Origin: Collinsella sp. AF02-46-1
GTDB taxonomy: Bacteria; Actinomycetota; Coriobacteriia; Coriobacteriales; Coriobacteriaceae
Assembly: GCF_003465825.1 (NCBI RefSeq)
Contig: NZ_QSBV01000018.1
Coordinates: 1 to 48,848, forward strand
Length of the DNA: 48,848 nucleotides
Direction of reading: 5' to 3'
The notes below the pieces were generated by a model that was given only the letters and a program-made list of their open reading frames with translations, was not told the DNA's origin and did not search any database. Below, piece after piece: positions 40,873-48,848 of the stretch. The translations under genes were made by a program, and so were the position numbers. Within the stretch, counting starts at the first letter, position 1; each line of letters starts with the position of its first letter.

Positions 40873-42279
40873 CTATTCCGTTTGCGATTTCGCTGCTGCG
40901 GCAAGCTGGGCCACGTAGTCCTTAAACACGCGACCGCGCTCCTCGTAGCCCGAGAACTCGTCGAACGAAGAACAAGCGGGCGAAAGCAGGATCACGTCGC
41001 CGCGGCTCGAGAGCGAGCGGGCAACGTCAACGGCATCGCGCAGGTCATCGGCCTGGGCGATATCCACGTCACCATCGACATCGGCCTCGTCCATAGCAGC
41101 GGTAAAGCGCTCGCGCGCATCGCCAAAGCAAACGACTGAACGCACGTTGTCCATAACGACGCGGGCAAAGTCCGCAAGCGGTGTGCCCTTATCGTGGCCG
41201 CCGAGCAGCAAAATCACATCGTCGTCGGAAAACGCCGTCAGGGCCTTTTCGACCGCATCGGTGTTCGTTGCCTTGGAATCGTTGACGTAGCGCACGCCAT
41301 CGATCTCGCCGCAGGGTTCCACGCGGTGTTCGAGCGGCTGGAACGATGCCAAACCGCGGCAAATGCCCTCGGGATCGGCACCGACGGCCAGAGCAGCCGT
41401 GGCGGCACATAGGGCATTGATGACATTGTGATGGCCCGAGATCTTGAGCTCGGATGTGGCGATGAGCGGGGTCTCGACGCCCTTCAGGCGCACGATCATC
41501 TTGCCATCGCGCACAAAGGCGACATCCTCACCCTCTGGCTCGTCAAAGGCAACCTTGCAGATGCGACGACCCGGCGTGTAGATGTACTCATCGAACTCGT
41601 GAATGCCGGCGTCTTCGACGTCGACGACCACCAGATCGTCATCGACCATATTGTCAAACAGTTTGATCTTGGCAAGCGCATAGTTCTTATGGCTCTTATG
41701 CCAGCCCAAGTGGTCGGGAGTGATGTTGAGCAGCACCGCCACGCGAGGGTGGAGCTCGGTGGTCGTAGCAATCTGATAGCTCGAGAGCTCAGCCACAAAC
41801 CACTCGTTGTGGGCTCGGCCGTCAATCTCGTTGATAGGCGGCTCACCGATATTGCCGACGGCCACGCTGGCTTCACCGGCGGCCTTGAGCAGATAATCGG
41901 TCAGCGACGTGGTAGTTGTCTTGCCGTTGGTGCCCGTGATGGCGATCCAATTTTGGGGAGACAGGCGATAGGCAAACTCGGGCTCGCCCATAATCTGAGC
42001 GGCATGCTCACGCCCGGCCTTAAAGAAAGCCGAGAACTCCGAGATTCCCGGGCATGTCACGCACACGTCATAGGCACCCTCGACCTGCTCGGTGCCGTAG
42101 ACAAACGACGCGCCCTGCGCCTCGAGCGCACGTGTGGCGTCATTGGGCTCGGAGGTACCGCCGCCATATACGGTCGTGGCGCTCACGCGCTCGGGGTGAG
42201 CCAGCGCCCAACGGGCGACATCGAGACCGGATTTACCCTGCCCCAAAACGAGCAGGCTAAAGACATCAGCAAGAGGCAT
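40873..42279 (-). CDS. murD: UDP-N-acetylmuramoyl-L-alanine--D-glutamate ligase
   Basis: Adds D-Glu to the peptide stem. The 468-residue product starts with LVLGQGKSGLDVARW and carries the Mur P-loop TGTNGKTTTTSLTDYLL, the NIGEPP and AELSSYQ segments, LNITPDHLGWHKS and the C-terminal NDSKATNTDAVEKAL with HDKGTPLADF and LSPACSSFDEFSGYEERGR. This is complete and typical of MurD. The ATG lies 9 bases after the mraY stop with only a weak ribosome-binding site, so coupling to mraY is likely. Confidence 0.97.
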   Translation of the reverse strand: MPLADVFSLLVLGQGKSGLDVARWALAHPERVSATTVYGGGTSEPNDATRALEAQGASFVYGTEQVEGAYDVCVTCPGISEFSAFFKAGREHAAQIMGEPEFAYRLSPQNWIAITGTNGKTTTTSLTDYLLKAAGEASVAVGNIGEPPINEIDGRAHNEWFVAELSSYQIATTTELHPRVAVLLNITPDHLGWHKSHKNYALAKIKLFDNMVDDDLVVVDVEDAGIHEFDEYIYTPGRRICKVAFDEPEGEDVAFVRDGKMIVRLKGVETPLIATSELKISGHHNVINALCAATAALAVGADPEGICRGLASFQPLEHRVEPCGEIDGVRYVNDSKATNTDAVEKALTAFSDDDVILLLGGHDKGTPLADFARVVMDNVRSVVCFGDARERFTAAMDEADVDGDVDIAQADDLRDAVDVARSLSSRGDVILLSPACSSFDEFSGYEERGRVFKDYVAQLAAAAKSQTE

Positions 42280-42288
42280 GAAAGACCA

Positions 42289-43308
42289 CTATCCCAACTG
42301 GAAGAACAGGGCGAGGCCAACGGCGCCAAAGGCCGCGGCGATAATCCAAAAACGGATAACGACCTTGGTCTCGGCCCAGCCCTTCTTTTCGAAATGATGA
42401 TGAATGGGCGCCATAAGGAAGACGCGCTTGTGCGTAAAGTGGAAGTAGACAACCTGAATCATGACCGAAAGGGTCTCAACGATAAACAGGCCGCCGATGA
42501 TAAGGGAGACGACCTCGGTGTTGGTCATGATGGACGTGCAGGCAAACGCGGCGCCCAGGGCAAGCGAGCCGGTATCGCCCATAAAGATGCTCGCCGGATA
42601 GCAGTTGAACCACAGAAAGCCCAAGCAGGCACCGGCACACGCGGTGCAGAAGATGGACAGGTTCACGTCTCCGTGCAAAAACGCCATGGCAGCCATGGCG
42701 AGCATGGCGATCATGGAGGTGCCACCAGCAAGACCGTCAAGGCCATCGGTCAGGTTCACGGCATTAGAAAGACCGGCGATCATCAGCCAGCAAAAGACAA
42801 TGTAGAGCCACGGGAACGAATAGCCGCAGATGGTGGTCGAAAGCACGCCAAGGTCGATCGTCAACCCACCGGGAAAACGAATCTCGGGGGCGACGCCGCA
42901 CCAGTTGACGGCAAGCACCGTAAAGGTGACACAGATAATGGTTAGGCCGATCATCTTGGCATGAGGCGTCAGACCGAGCGAGCGCCCATGCGTAACGGAG
43001 GTCAGGTCGTCGATCAGACCCAGCACGCCGGTCGCCAGCGTGGCGAGCAGCACGAGCACGAGCTCGGTGGTGAGCTTGCCCATCAGCAGGCAGGTCAGCG
43101 AGATCGCGATGAGGATGACAACGCCACCCATGGTGGGCGTTCCCTGCTTAACCAAATGACGCTTGGGGCCGTCGGCACGAACCTGCTGGCCGATACCCTC
43201 GACCTTGAGCAGCTTGATCCACCACGGCATGAGCAGCAGCGCAATGGCGGCGGCGATGCCAAGCCCCAAAAAAGCCTGATACGTTGGATACGAGGGATTG
43301 CCGAACAT
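42289..43308 (-). CDS. mraY: phospho-N-acetylmuramoyl-pentapeptide transferase
   Basis: Integral membrane enzyme that makes lipid I from UDP-MurNAc-pentapeptide and undecaprenyl phosphate. The 339-residue product has about ten helices. Signature elements are KQGTPTMGGVVI, the Asp pair in FIDDL-like LGLIDDLTS, NAVNLTDGLDGLAGG, FMGDTGSLALGAAFA and the HHHFEKKGWAE loop. The ATG lies 3 bases after the murF stop. Confidence 0.97.
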   Translation of the reverse strand: MFGNPSYPTYQAFLGLGIAAAIALLLMPWWIKLLKVEGIGQQVRADGPKRHLVKQGTPTMGGVVILIAISLTCLLMGKLTTELVLVLLATLATGVLGLIDDLTSVTHGRSLGLTPHAKMIGLTIICVTFTVLAVNWCGVAPEIRFPGGLTIDLGVLSTTICGYSFPWLYIVFCWLMIAGLSNAVNLTDGLDGLAGGTSMIAMLAMAAMAFLHGDVNLSIFCTACAGACLGFLWFNCYPASIFMGDTGSLALGAAFACTSIMTNTEVVSLIIGGLFIVETLSVMIQVVYFHFTHKRVFLMAPIHHHFEKKGWAETKVVIRFWIIAAAFGAVGLALFFQLG

Positions 43309-43311
43309 GGG

Positions 43312-44736
43312 CTAGCACACACCTTCCACAAAGCGGTCGAGCTCAACAAAGCGGGAACCCTTGACCAGTACAACATCATGTTTTTCAAGCGCGCCGCCCA
43401 TGCGGTCGAGCACCTGCTGATAATCGGAGAACACCTGGATGCGGTCCTCGTCCATGCCCATCATGCGCGCGGCATCGGCCATAAGCTGGGCCAGCTCACC
43501 ACCCACGCACGCCAGCATGTCGAGCTTCTTGGCGGCGGCATAGGCGCCCACGAGCTCATGCATGCGAGGAGCCTCATCGCCCATCTCGCCCATCTCGCCC
43601 AGGATCGCCATGCGAGACCCCGCGCACGAAAGCGAGCACAGCAGATCGAGACCGGCTGCCATCGATTCGGCGCTGGCGTTATAGGAGTCATCGATGATGC
43701 GTGCACCGCTCTTGGCGCGCTTGATCTCCTGGCGGTGACCGGTGATTGTGAGGCCCCTAAAGGCAGCATCGATCTGCTCGGGCGTCACGCCCAGGCGATA
43801 GGCAACCGCGGCGGCCTTAACGGCATTTGGAACGGACTGCACGCCGGGGATAGCAAGCATGGTATCGATTGTCTCGCCCTGACCAAAATCGAGCGTAAAG
43901 ACCGGACGGCCCTCGTCATCAACACGAACTTCGCGGGCGCGGACCTCATCATCGTCCGAGACGCCGGCCAGCATCACATCGATACCAGCAGGCCGGGCGA
44001 ACGTATCGCGAATGAACGGCGTAAAGTCGTCCTCACCGCCCAAAACCAGCAGCGGCAAGAAGTCGCCGGCGGCGCACATACCCTGGACAATCTCGGCCTT
44101 AGCGCGGGCGATGTTCTCGCGGCTGCCCAAAATGCCGATGTGAGAGGTGCCGATCTTACTCACGATGGCAAGGTTGGGATTGGCGGACTGGGACAGGCGC
44201 TCGATCTCGTGGAAATGGTTCATGCCCATCTCGAGCACCAGGACCTCGGTACCGGCCGGGGCGGAAAGCACCGTGAGCGGCATGCCGATCAGGTTATTGA
44301 AATTGCCCTTGGTGGCCCAGACACGATAGCGCTTGGCGAGTACAGCGGCGAGCACGTCCTTGGTCGTCGTCTTGCCGATGGAACCGGTAATGCCAACGAC
44401 CAGGCAGCCAAGCTCCAGGCGGTACGCGTGCGCCAAACGAAGCAGAAACTCCTCGGGATCATCGGTCAGCAGGATGGCGCATCCCTTGTCCTGCGCCAGC
44501 GAGACCAACTCGGCATCGGGCTCACGCGTCATCACGACGGCGCCGGCACCCGACTGGACGGCACGGGAAGCAAAATCATTGCCGTCGACGTTTTCACCGG
44601 GAAAGGCGACGAAAATCGTCCCTTCCTCGACCTGGCGCGAGTCGATAACGCACCCGCGGCATACCCGATCGACTTCTCCCGTCACGGTTCGGGCCCCTGT
44701 TGCGGCCGCGAGGTTGTTGACGGCGATCTCTATCAT
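43312..44736 (-). CDS. murF: UDP-MurNAc-tripeptide--D-alanyl-D-alanine ligase
   Basis: Adds the D-Ala-D-Ala dipeptide, completing the soluble cell-wall precursor. The 474-residue product has the N-terminal substrate domain (RQVEEGTIFVAFPGENVDGNDF), the Mur P-loop VGITGSIGKTTTKDVLAAVL, EMGMNHFHEIERLS, KIGTSHIGILGSRENIARAK and the C-terminal DDSYNASAESMAAGLDLL with LGEMGEMGDEAPRMH. The lysine-dipeptide variant is not distinguishable by eye. ATG 44736 follows AGGGGAGCTGCA; it begins after a 127-base gap from ftsI. Confidence 0.96.
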   Translation of the reverse strand: MIEIAVNNLAAATGARTVTGEVDRVCRGCVIDSRQVEEGTIFVAFPGENVDGNDFASRAVQSGAGAVVMTREPDAELVSLAQDKGCAILLTDDPEEFLLRLAHAYRLELGCLVVGITGSIGKTTTKDVLAAVLAKRYRVWATKGNFNNLIGMPLTVLSAPAGTEVLVLEMGMNHFHEIERLSQSANPNLAIVSKIGTSHIGILGSRENIARAKAEIVQGMCAAGDFLPLLVLGGEDDFTPFIRDTFARPAGIDVMLAGVSDDDEVRAREVRVDDEGRPVFTLDFGQGETIDTMLAIPGVQSVPNAVKAAAVAYRLGVTPEQIDAAFRGLTITGHRQEIKRAKSGARIIDDSYNASAESMAAGLDLLCSLSCAGSRMAILGEMGEMGDEAPRMHELVGAYAAAKKLDMLACVGGELAQLMADAARMMGMDEDRIQVFSDYQQVLDRMGGALEKHDVVLVKGSRFVELDRFVEGVC

Positions 44737-44863
44737 TGCAGCTCCCCTGTAAACCTAATAATGCTATCGGCGTATTGTATCCCAGCGCCGCGCATGCGTG
44801 GTGCAGGGCATGTGAACACCCCTCATATGGGACAACAAACCACGCCCCAAAGATTGTAACCCC

Positions 44864-46729
44864 CTACTTCGTGCGCGGGATGCCCAGCACGTCGAGCGCG
44901 TTGGCCATAATGGACTGGAACGGCACCGCAGCGGCATCTGAGCCGCTCGGCGTTCCGTCGAGCGTGATATAGCACAGCACCTTGGGTGATTGTGCCGGCG
45001 CAAAGCCCATAAAGGACGACATGTAGTTCTCCTTGAGGTAGCCGCCGTTCTCGTCGGCACGTTCGGCCGTGCCGGTCTTGCCCGCCACGTCATAGCCGTC
45101 AACCGCGCCGCCAACGCCCGTTCCCTCCGACACGACCGTCTGCATGCACGATGTCACCTGGGATGCTGCATCCTCAGAAATCGCACGCTCGCCTTCGCCC
45201 CAGTCCTTCTCGTCGCCTTTGCTGGACTTATAGAAGTGCGGGGTCATCATCACGCCGCCGTTGGCGATGCCGCCCACGGCACGTGCGATCTCAATCGGCG
45301 AGACAGACAGCGCCTGTCCAAAGCTCATCGAGCCCAGCGTGGCGCCGTCATACTGGTCACGCTCCTTGACGATGCCCAGGCTCTCGCCCGGAAAATCTAC
45401 ACCAGAGCTGTGACCGATGCCCCACTTGTCCACATAGGCGGCAAAGTCGTCGGCACCGATCTTGCGCCCCACCAGGACAAAGCCCACGTTGGACGAACGG
45501 CGCATCATCTCGCGCACATCCATGGTCATGGCATAGTCGCGCTTGTCGGCATCGGTGACGGTATCGTCGCCCACCTTGATGCTCGCCGGCACCTCAAACG
45601 ACGTACTCGATCGCACGACGCCCAAGTCGAAGCCGGCGCCCGCCACGAGTGTCTTAAAGACCGAGCCGGGCTCGTAGGCGTCGGTAACCAGGCGCAGGTT
45701 CATATCCTCGGTCTTGGCGTTTTCCAAATCGGTCTGGTCGTAGGTCGGATACGAGCAGGCTGCCAAGATCTCTCCTGTCGTAGGATCGGTGACCAGCGCC
45801 GAGCCGTTCTTGGCCTTAGTCTTCTCAACTGCCTCTGCCAGGGCATCCTCGGCCGCACGCTGGATATTGACGTCGAGCGTCGTCACGATATCAACGCCGT
45901 CGACCGCAGCCACCTTTTTATAGGCACCGCCCGCGATATAGCTGCCGTCCCTCGCGCGCTCGCGTACGAGAGAACCGTTCGTGCCGGTCAGAAGCTTGTT
46001 GTATTGCTTTTCGAGACCAGTCAAGCCGTCGTTGTCTACATTCACTACACCCAGCACCTGCGATGCCAGATTGCCGTATGGATATACGCGCTTCATGGCC
46101 TGCTCAAAAAGCACGCCGGGCAGGTTCTTCTTCTCCAGCGCCACAGCATCGTCTTCGTCCACCTGGCGCTTGATATACACCCAGGTTCCATCGGACTCGA
46201 CGAGCTTGCGGCAGGTCTTTTTATCGATTCCAGTTGCCTTGACCAGCGCCGACACCGTCTTGTCAACGTCCTCGACAAGCTGCGGGTTCACGGCGATGTT
46301 GCGACATTCGACCGACGACGCCAGCACGTTACCGTTGCGGTCGTAGATGGTGCCACGTTTGGCATAGAGGGTCTGCGCAAGCAGGCGACGCGCATCGGCA
46401 CGCTCGCGCAGTTTATCGGCTTCGACAATTTGATAGTCGGCAAGGCGAAAGACGCCCAAGCCCAAGCCAAGCCCGATGAATCCCATGACGGCTTTGCGGC
46501 GAGGCAGCGGCGTGCCCGTGAGCCATTCGGTCGACGAACTCTTGCGCGACCTGGTGTTATGCACTTGAGGGCCACCCGAGCCGCGAAGTCGCGACGCCGG
46601 GTCGTTGCCACGGGACCGCCCGGCGTTGTAAGATTGCCGACCCGTTCCTTGATAACCAGAACGTCCCCGCGACGAGGGACGTCCAGAACCGCGGCCCCCA
46701 TCGGAACCGCGGCGATAGTCATTTGTCAT
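44864..46729 (-). CDS. ftsI: class-B penicillin-binding protein (FtsI/PBP3-type septal transpeptidase)
   Basis: Cross-links septal peptidoglycan outside the membrane. The 621-residue product has an unusual N-terminal cytoplasmic region of about 78 residues, Gly/Arg/Ser-rich (RRGSDGGRGSGRPSSRGRSG). One membrane helix follows at about 79-98, then the PBP dimer domain (RGTIYDRNGNVLA) and the transpeptidase domain. Catalytic motifs are SxxK in EPGSVFKTL, SxN in RRSSNVGF and KTG in VAGKTGTAER. No PASTA domain is present. It follows the FtsL-like gene in the order seen in most dcw clusters. Confidence 0.95.
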   Translation of the reverse strand: MTNDYRRGSDGGRGSGRPSSRGRSGYQGTGRQSYNAGRSRGNDPASRLRGSGGPQVHNTRSRKSSSTEWLTGTPLPRRKAVMGFIGLGLGLGVFRLADYQIVEADKLRERADARRLLAQTLYAKRGTIYDRNGNVLASSVECRNIAVNPQLVEDVDKTVSALVKATGIDKKTCRKLVESDGTWVYIKRQVDEDDAVALEKKNLPGVLFEQAMKRVYPYGNLASQVLGVVNVDNDGLTGLEKQYNKLLTGTNGSLVRERARDGSYIAGGAYKKVAAVDGVDIVTTLDVNIQRAAEDALAEAVEKTKAKNGSALVTDPTTGEILAACSYPTYDQTDLENAKTEDMNLRLVTDAYEPGSVFKTLVAGAGFDLGVVRSSTSFEVPASIKVGDDTVTDADKRDYAMTMDVREMMRRSSNVGFVLVGRKIGADDFAAYVDKWGIGHSSGVDFPGESLGIVKERDQYDGATLGSMSFGQALSVSPIEIARAVGGIANGGVMMTPHFYKSSKGDEKDWGEGERAISEDAASQVTSCMQTVVSEGTGVGGAVDGYDVAGKTGTAERADENGGYLKENYMSSFMGFAPAQSPKVLCYITLDGTPSGSDAAAVPFQSIMANALDVLGIPRTK

Positions 46730-46746
46730 ACTCAGCTACCGTCTTG

Positions 46747-47217
46747 CTACTGAGCGGTCGCGGTCGCGTTGGCGCCCGCGGCTGCATCCTGCGAAAAGTC
46801 AAGTGTAACGCTCTCGCTGGGCTCCACCATGCCATAAGCGCCCGCAAGGTCGCGAATGCGCGTGTCGGCGCCATAGACCGAATGCATGACCTCCAGGTCG
46901 GAGCTCTCATCGGTCGCCTTTTCGAGCGTGTTGGTAAGCTCGGCGTTGCTGTTGAGCACCTGGGCCGTAACGCCGGCGAGCGCCACGCGGGCGACGCCGA
47001 TCGTCATGAAGATAGCCGCAATGATGCAAAACGTTTTAAGAACGCTCATGAAAACCGGGCTTACCGCCTGGTTTGCCTGACGGCCCGCGCCCGTGTAGAC
47101 ATCAAAGCGCGGCGTGCGCTGCTCACGGGGAGCAACGGGGGCCTGCGGCGTCTCACGATAGGCGGACATGGCGTTCATATCATAGGCGAGTGCTGCGTTT
47201 GAAGTGTTGTAGCCCAT
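46747..47217 (-). CDS. ftsL: FtsL-like bitopic division protein
   Basis: Probable FtsL, by position between rsmH and ftsI and by architecture. The 156-residue product has a cytoplasmic N-terminus of about 56 residues, a membrane helix at about 57-80 (FMSVLKTFCIIAAIFMTIGVARVAL) and a short coiled-coil segment (TAQVLNSNAELTNTLEKATDES). SVYGADTRIRDLAGAYGMVEP then matches the FtsL/DivIC pattern. The tail after it is Ala/Thr-rich. FtsL is poorly conserved, so the name rests mainly on context. ATG follows GGGAGGCGGCATATC. Confidence 0.8.
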   Translation of the reverse strand: MGYNTSNAALAYDMNAMSAYRETPQAPVAPREQRTPRFDVYTGAGRQANQAVSPVFMSVLKTFCIIAAIFMTIGVARVALAGVTAQVLNSNAELTNTLEKATDESSDLEVMHSVYGADTRIRDLAGAYGMVEPSESVTLDFSQDAAAGANATATAQ

Positions 47218-47307
47218 GATATGCCGCCTCCCATCCCGAGTACGTTGGTAGTGTGTTTAAGCTTCGTTTATGGTGCGAGCGGGAGGTCCAATATCGCGCG
47301 GTCGCGC

Positions 47308-48273
47308 CTACAGACGCTGCGCCACGCGGATTTTGGCTGATCTCGCCCGAGGGTTGCGCTCAACCTCATCAGGCTGGGCAACCAGGGGTTTGCGGGTGAT
47401 GACCTTGAGTATCGGCACGTTGCCGCACACGCACACCGGAATCTCCGGCGGACACGTGCACCCCTGGCTCATCTCCTTAAAGTGATTCTTTACGATACGA
47501 TCCTCAAGCGAGTGATACGAGATGACGCAGATACGTCCGCCCGGGTTGAGCCACCTGGTGGCGGCATCAAGCCCTCGTTCGAGCACATCGAGCTCGTGAT
47601 TGACCTCGATGCGAATGGCCTGGAAACTTTTCTTGGCCGGGTGTCCGCCATGCCGACGAGCGGCAGCCGGGATACCCGCCTTGATGATCTCGACAAATTG
47701 CCCGGTGGTTTCGATCGGTTCTTGCTCGCGGCGGCGCACGATCTCGCGCGCGATCTGCGAGGCGAACTTCTCTTCGCCGTAGACGCGTAGAATCCGGGCG
47801 AGGTCGTGTTCGTTATAGGTGTTGATGACCTCAGCTGCGTTTAAGGTGTTATTACCCGGATCCATCCGCATGTCCAATGGGGCGTCCTCGTTATACGAAA
47901 AGCCCCTGCCAGGGATATCGAGTTGCGGTGACGAAACGCCCAAATCGAACAGGAAGCCATCGACCCCGGGCACCTCGGCCGAGCAAAGCAGCTCGTCCAA
48001 GTCGCCGAAGTTGCCCTTCAGCAGCTGGTGCGGAACGCCGGGAACCTCGCGGTCCAGACGGGCGCCAGCGGCCTCGAGGGCCATGTCGTCCTGATCGACG
48101 CCGAGCAAAAGGCCCGTCTCCCCCACCTGCGCGGCCATCTTTACCGAATGGCCGGCACCGCCAAGGGTGCAATCGCAGACAACGGAGCCGCTCTTTAGCC
48201 GCAGCGATTCAAGTACTTCGCCGAGCATGACAGGTTCATGCCGATATTCTTGTGTCAAGATCCCACGCTCCAT
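47308..48273 (-). CDS. rsmH: 16S rRNA (cytosine1402-N4)-methyltransferase
   Basis: Methylates N4 of C1402 in the ribosomal P-site (formerly MraW). The 321-residue product begins near HEPVMLGEVLESL and has the AdoMet motif VVCDCTLGGAGHS, DQDDMALEAA, FDLGVSSPQLD, GFSYNEDAPLDMRMD and the C-terminal KKSFQAIRIEVNHEL, ISYHSLEDRIVKNHF. A cysteine-rich stretch CTCPPEIPVCVCG follows, as in many actinobacterial homologues. Only a weak ribosome-binding site precedes ATG 48273; it starts 20 bases after mraZ. Confidence 0.96.
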   Translation of the reverse strand: MERGILTQEYRHEPVMLGEVLESLRLKSGSVVCDCTLGGAGHSVKMAAQVGETGLLLGVDQDDMALEAAGARLDREVPGVPHQLLKGNFGDLDELLCSAEVPGVDGFLFDLGVSSPQLDIPGRGFSYNEDAPLDMRMDPGNNTLNAAEVINTYNEHDLARILRVYGEEKFASQIAREIVRRREQEPIETTGQFVEIIKAGIPAAARRHGGHPAKKSFQAIRIEVNHELDVLERGLDAATRWLNPGGRICVISYHSLEDRIVKNHFKEMSQGCTCPPEIPVCVCGNVPILKVITRKPLVAQPDEVERNPRARSAKIRVAQRL

Positions 48274-48293
48274 CCGTTACCCGTGCCTTGCCC

Positions 48294-48728
48294 TTACGAG
48301 AAGAAGAGGTCCAGCAGGGCCTCATCGTCATCGTCCTCATCGGCCGTAGCGCGGTCCCAAACCTCAAGGTGGTCGTAGTTGCCCACAACCGTGACCTCGC
48401 GGTCGAGGTTCGCCTGCTTGCGGAGAGACTCGGAAAGACCGATACGACCGGCGCTGTCCACGTCCATCGACGTGGTGCGCTTGTTGATCGCCCTCATGAG
48501 CTTCTGGTCGTTAATGTCACGCGGGTTAAAACCCTCGTGGCCCTCACGACCCGCGAAGAGTCCTTCGACCCACTTATCGAAGGCCTCGGCAGAGAACACG
48601 TACAGAGCATCGACATCCAGGGCTTTGAACACGCGAACGTGCTCTCCAAGCTCCTCGCGAAGGGGTGCAGGCAGGGACAGACGACCTTTTGCATCGAGAT
48701 TGCGCTCGTATGCACCAGTCATTCCCAT
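48294..48728 (-). CDS. mraZ: transcriptional regulator MraZ
   Basis: DNA-binding protein that binds repeated TGGG-type boxes in front of its own operon and represses the dcw cluster. The 144-residue product has two AbrB-like MraZ repeats: GAYERNLDAKGRLSLPAPLREEL with the DxKGR motif, and TSMDVDSAGRIGLSESLRKQ with DxxGR. It ends in an acidic tail DEDDDDEALLDLFFS. ATG 48728 follows GAGGGGAGGGCGCAC; a second ATG two codons in is possible. It is the first gene of the dcw operon. Confidence 0.96.
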   Translation of the reverse strand: MGMTGAYERNLDAKGRLSLPAPLREELGEHVRVFKALDVDALYVFSAEAFDKWVEGLFAGREGHEGFNPRDINDQKLMRAINKRTTSMDVDSAGRIGLSESLRKQANLDREVTVVGNYDHLEVWDRATADEDDDDEALLDLFFS

Positions 48729-48764
48729 GTGCGCCCTCCCCTCGGTTACTCAGATGGCACGTAC

Positions 48765-48781
48765 GCGGGGAACCACCCCGC
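48765..48781 (-). promoter_or_regulatory. GC hairpin in the mraZ 5-prime leader
   Basis: On the minus strand GCGGGG-TGGTT-CCCCGC is a perfect 6-bp hairpin in the predicted untranslated leader. A near copy, GGGG-CGGTT-CCCC, lies in the promoter spacer (48804-48816). The shared GGTTCCCC unit suggests a duplicated regulatory element. Confidence 0.5.
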
Positions 48782-48796
48782 CTGTCGACGTCATCA

Positions 48797-48825
48797 ATAA
48801 TATGGGGAACCGCCCCATTTTTCAA
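48797..48825 (-). promoter_or_regulatory. promoter of the dcw operon
   Basis: On the minus strand TTGAAA (48825-48820) and TATTAT (48802-48797) are separated by exactly 17 bases. These are good matches to the vegetative consensus, about 70 bases upstream of the mraZ start. MraZ-type boxes overlap the minus-35 and the spacer, fitting autorepression. Confidence 0.75.
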
Positions 48826-48837
48826 CACCTTTCCCCA
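48808..48837 (-). promoter_or_regulatory. MraZ operator: three 10-nt repeats
   Basis: On the minus strand TGGGGAAAGG, TGTTGAAAAA and TGGGGCGGTT follow each other without gaps. The 10-nt period with TGGG at the start is the known MraZ box design; the middle copy is degenerate (TGTTG). A further AGGGG precedes at the same period near the window edge, so the array may continue upstream. Confidence 0.7.
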
Positions 48838-48848
48838 CCCCTTCCCCC

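Overview
The window is a high-G+C, densely packed bacterial chromosome segment from a member of the Coriobacteriia (Actinomycetota), most probably Collinsella. I infer this from gene content and order: a division and cell-wall (dcw) cluster without ftsA, SepF and DivIVA present, anaerobe-style thiamine and phosphate genes, and strongly C/G-ending codons. No rRNA, tRNA, CRISPR array, transposase or phage gene was seen. Most of the window is core genome; the unusual material lies in leaders and intergenic repeats.

Layout. 1-5.5 kb: rpsA, a HAD phosphatase, a cysteine desulfidase-family gene, rpiB and ndk. 5.5-9.05 kb (minus strand): an arginine unit, argG then a 56-codon gene then argH. It is preceded by a short ORF ending in an arginine-rich tail and by competing hairpins that look like a ribosome-mediated attenuator. 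9.3-15.7 kb: a Cof-type phosphatase, polA, an M18 aminopeptidase and yaaA. 15.7-18.8 kb: a small membrane protein divergent from a TPP riboswitch-thiC-thiD thiamine unit. 18.8-22.1 kb: a cluster of alternating inverted repeats, an SGNH esterase, a PARG-like protein with an altered active-site signature, a Bax-inhibitor-1 family protein and a small unknown gene. 22.4-25 kb: pit plus a DUF47/PhoU-like partner, then a nitroreductase whose codon usage changes abruptly mid-gene.

25-48.8 kb is one long minus-strand block. It runs mraZ-rsmH-ftsL-ftsI-murF-mraY-murD-ftsW-murG-murC-murB-ftsQ-ftsZ. A terminator follows, then pgeF-pstS-pstC-pstA-pstB-phoU, then yggS-sepF-yggT-divIVA. In many Gram-positive bacteria pgeF (ylmD) directly precedes yggS (ylmE), so a complete high-affinity phosphate system sits inside the usual post-ftsZ cluster. 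A direct repeat with 11-nt period, a possible Pho box, lies in front of pgeF. Peptidoglycan precursor synthesis (Mur enzymes, MraY), septal synthesis (FtsW/FtsI/FtsQ/FtsL), the Z-ring (FtsZ, with SepF as presumed membrane anchor) and polar organisation (DivIVA) are therefore linked physically to phosphate uptake.

Most noteworthy: the argG attenuator; a yggT gene with no AUG, GUG or UUG at its only well-placed start; the pst insertion; a PARG-like protein with QEA instead of QEE; several families of short palindromic intergenic elements; and the codon-usage break in the nitroreductase gene. Start codons were chosen by eye from Shine-Dalgarno spacing and family length.
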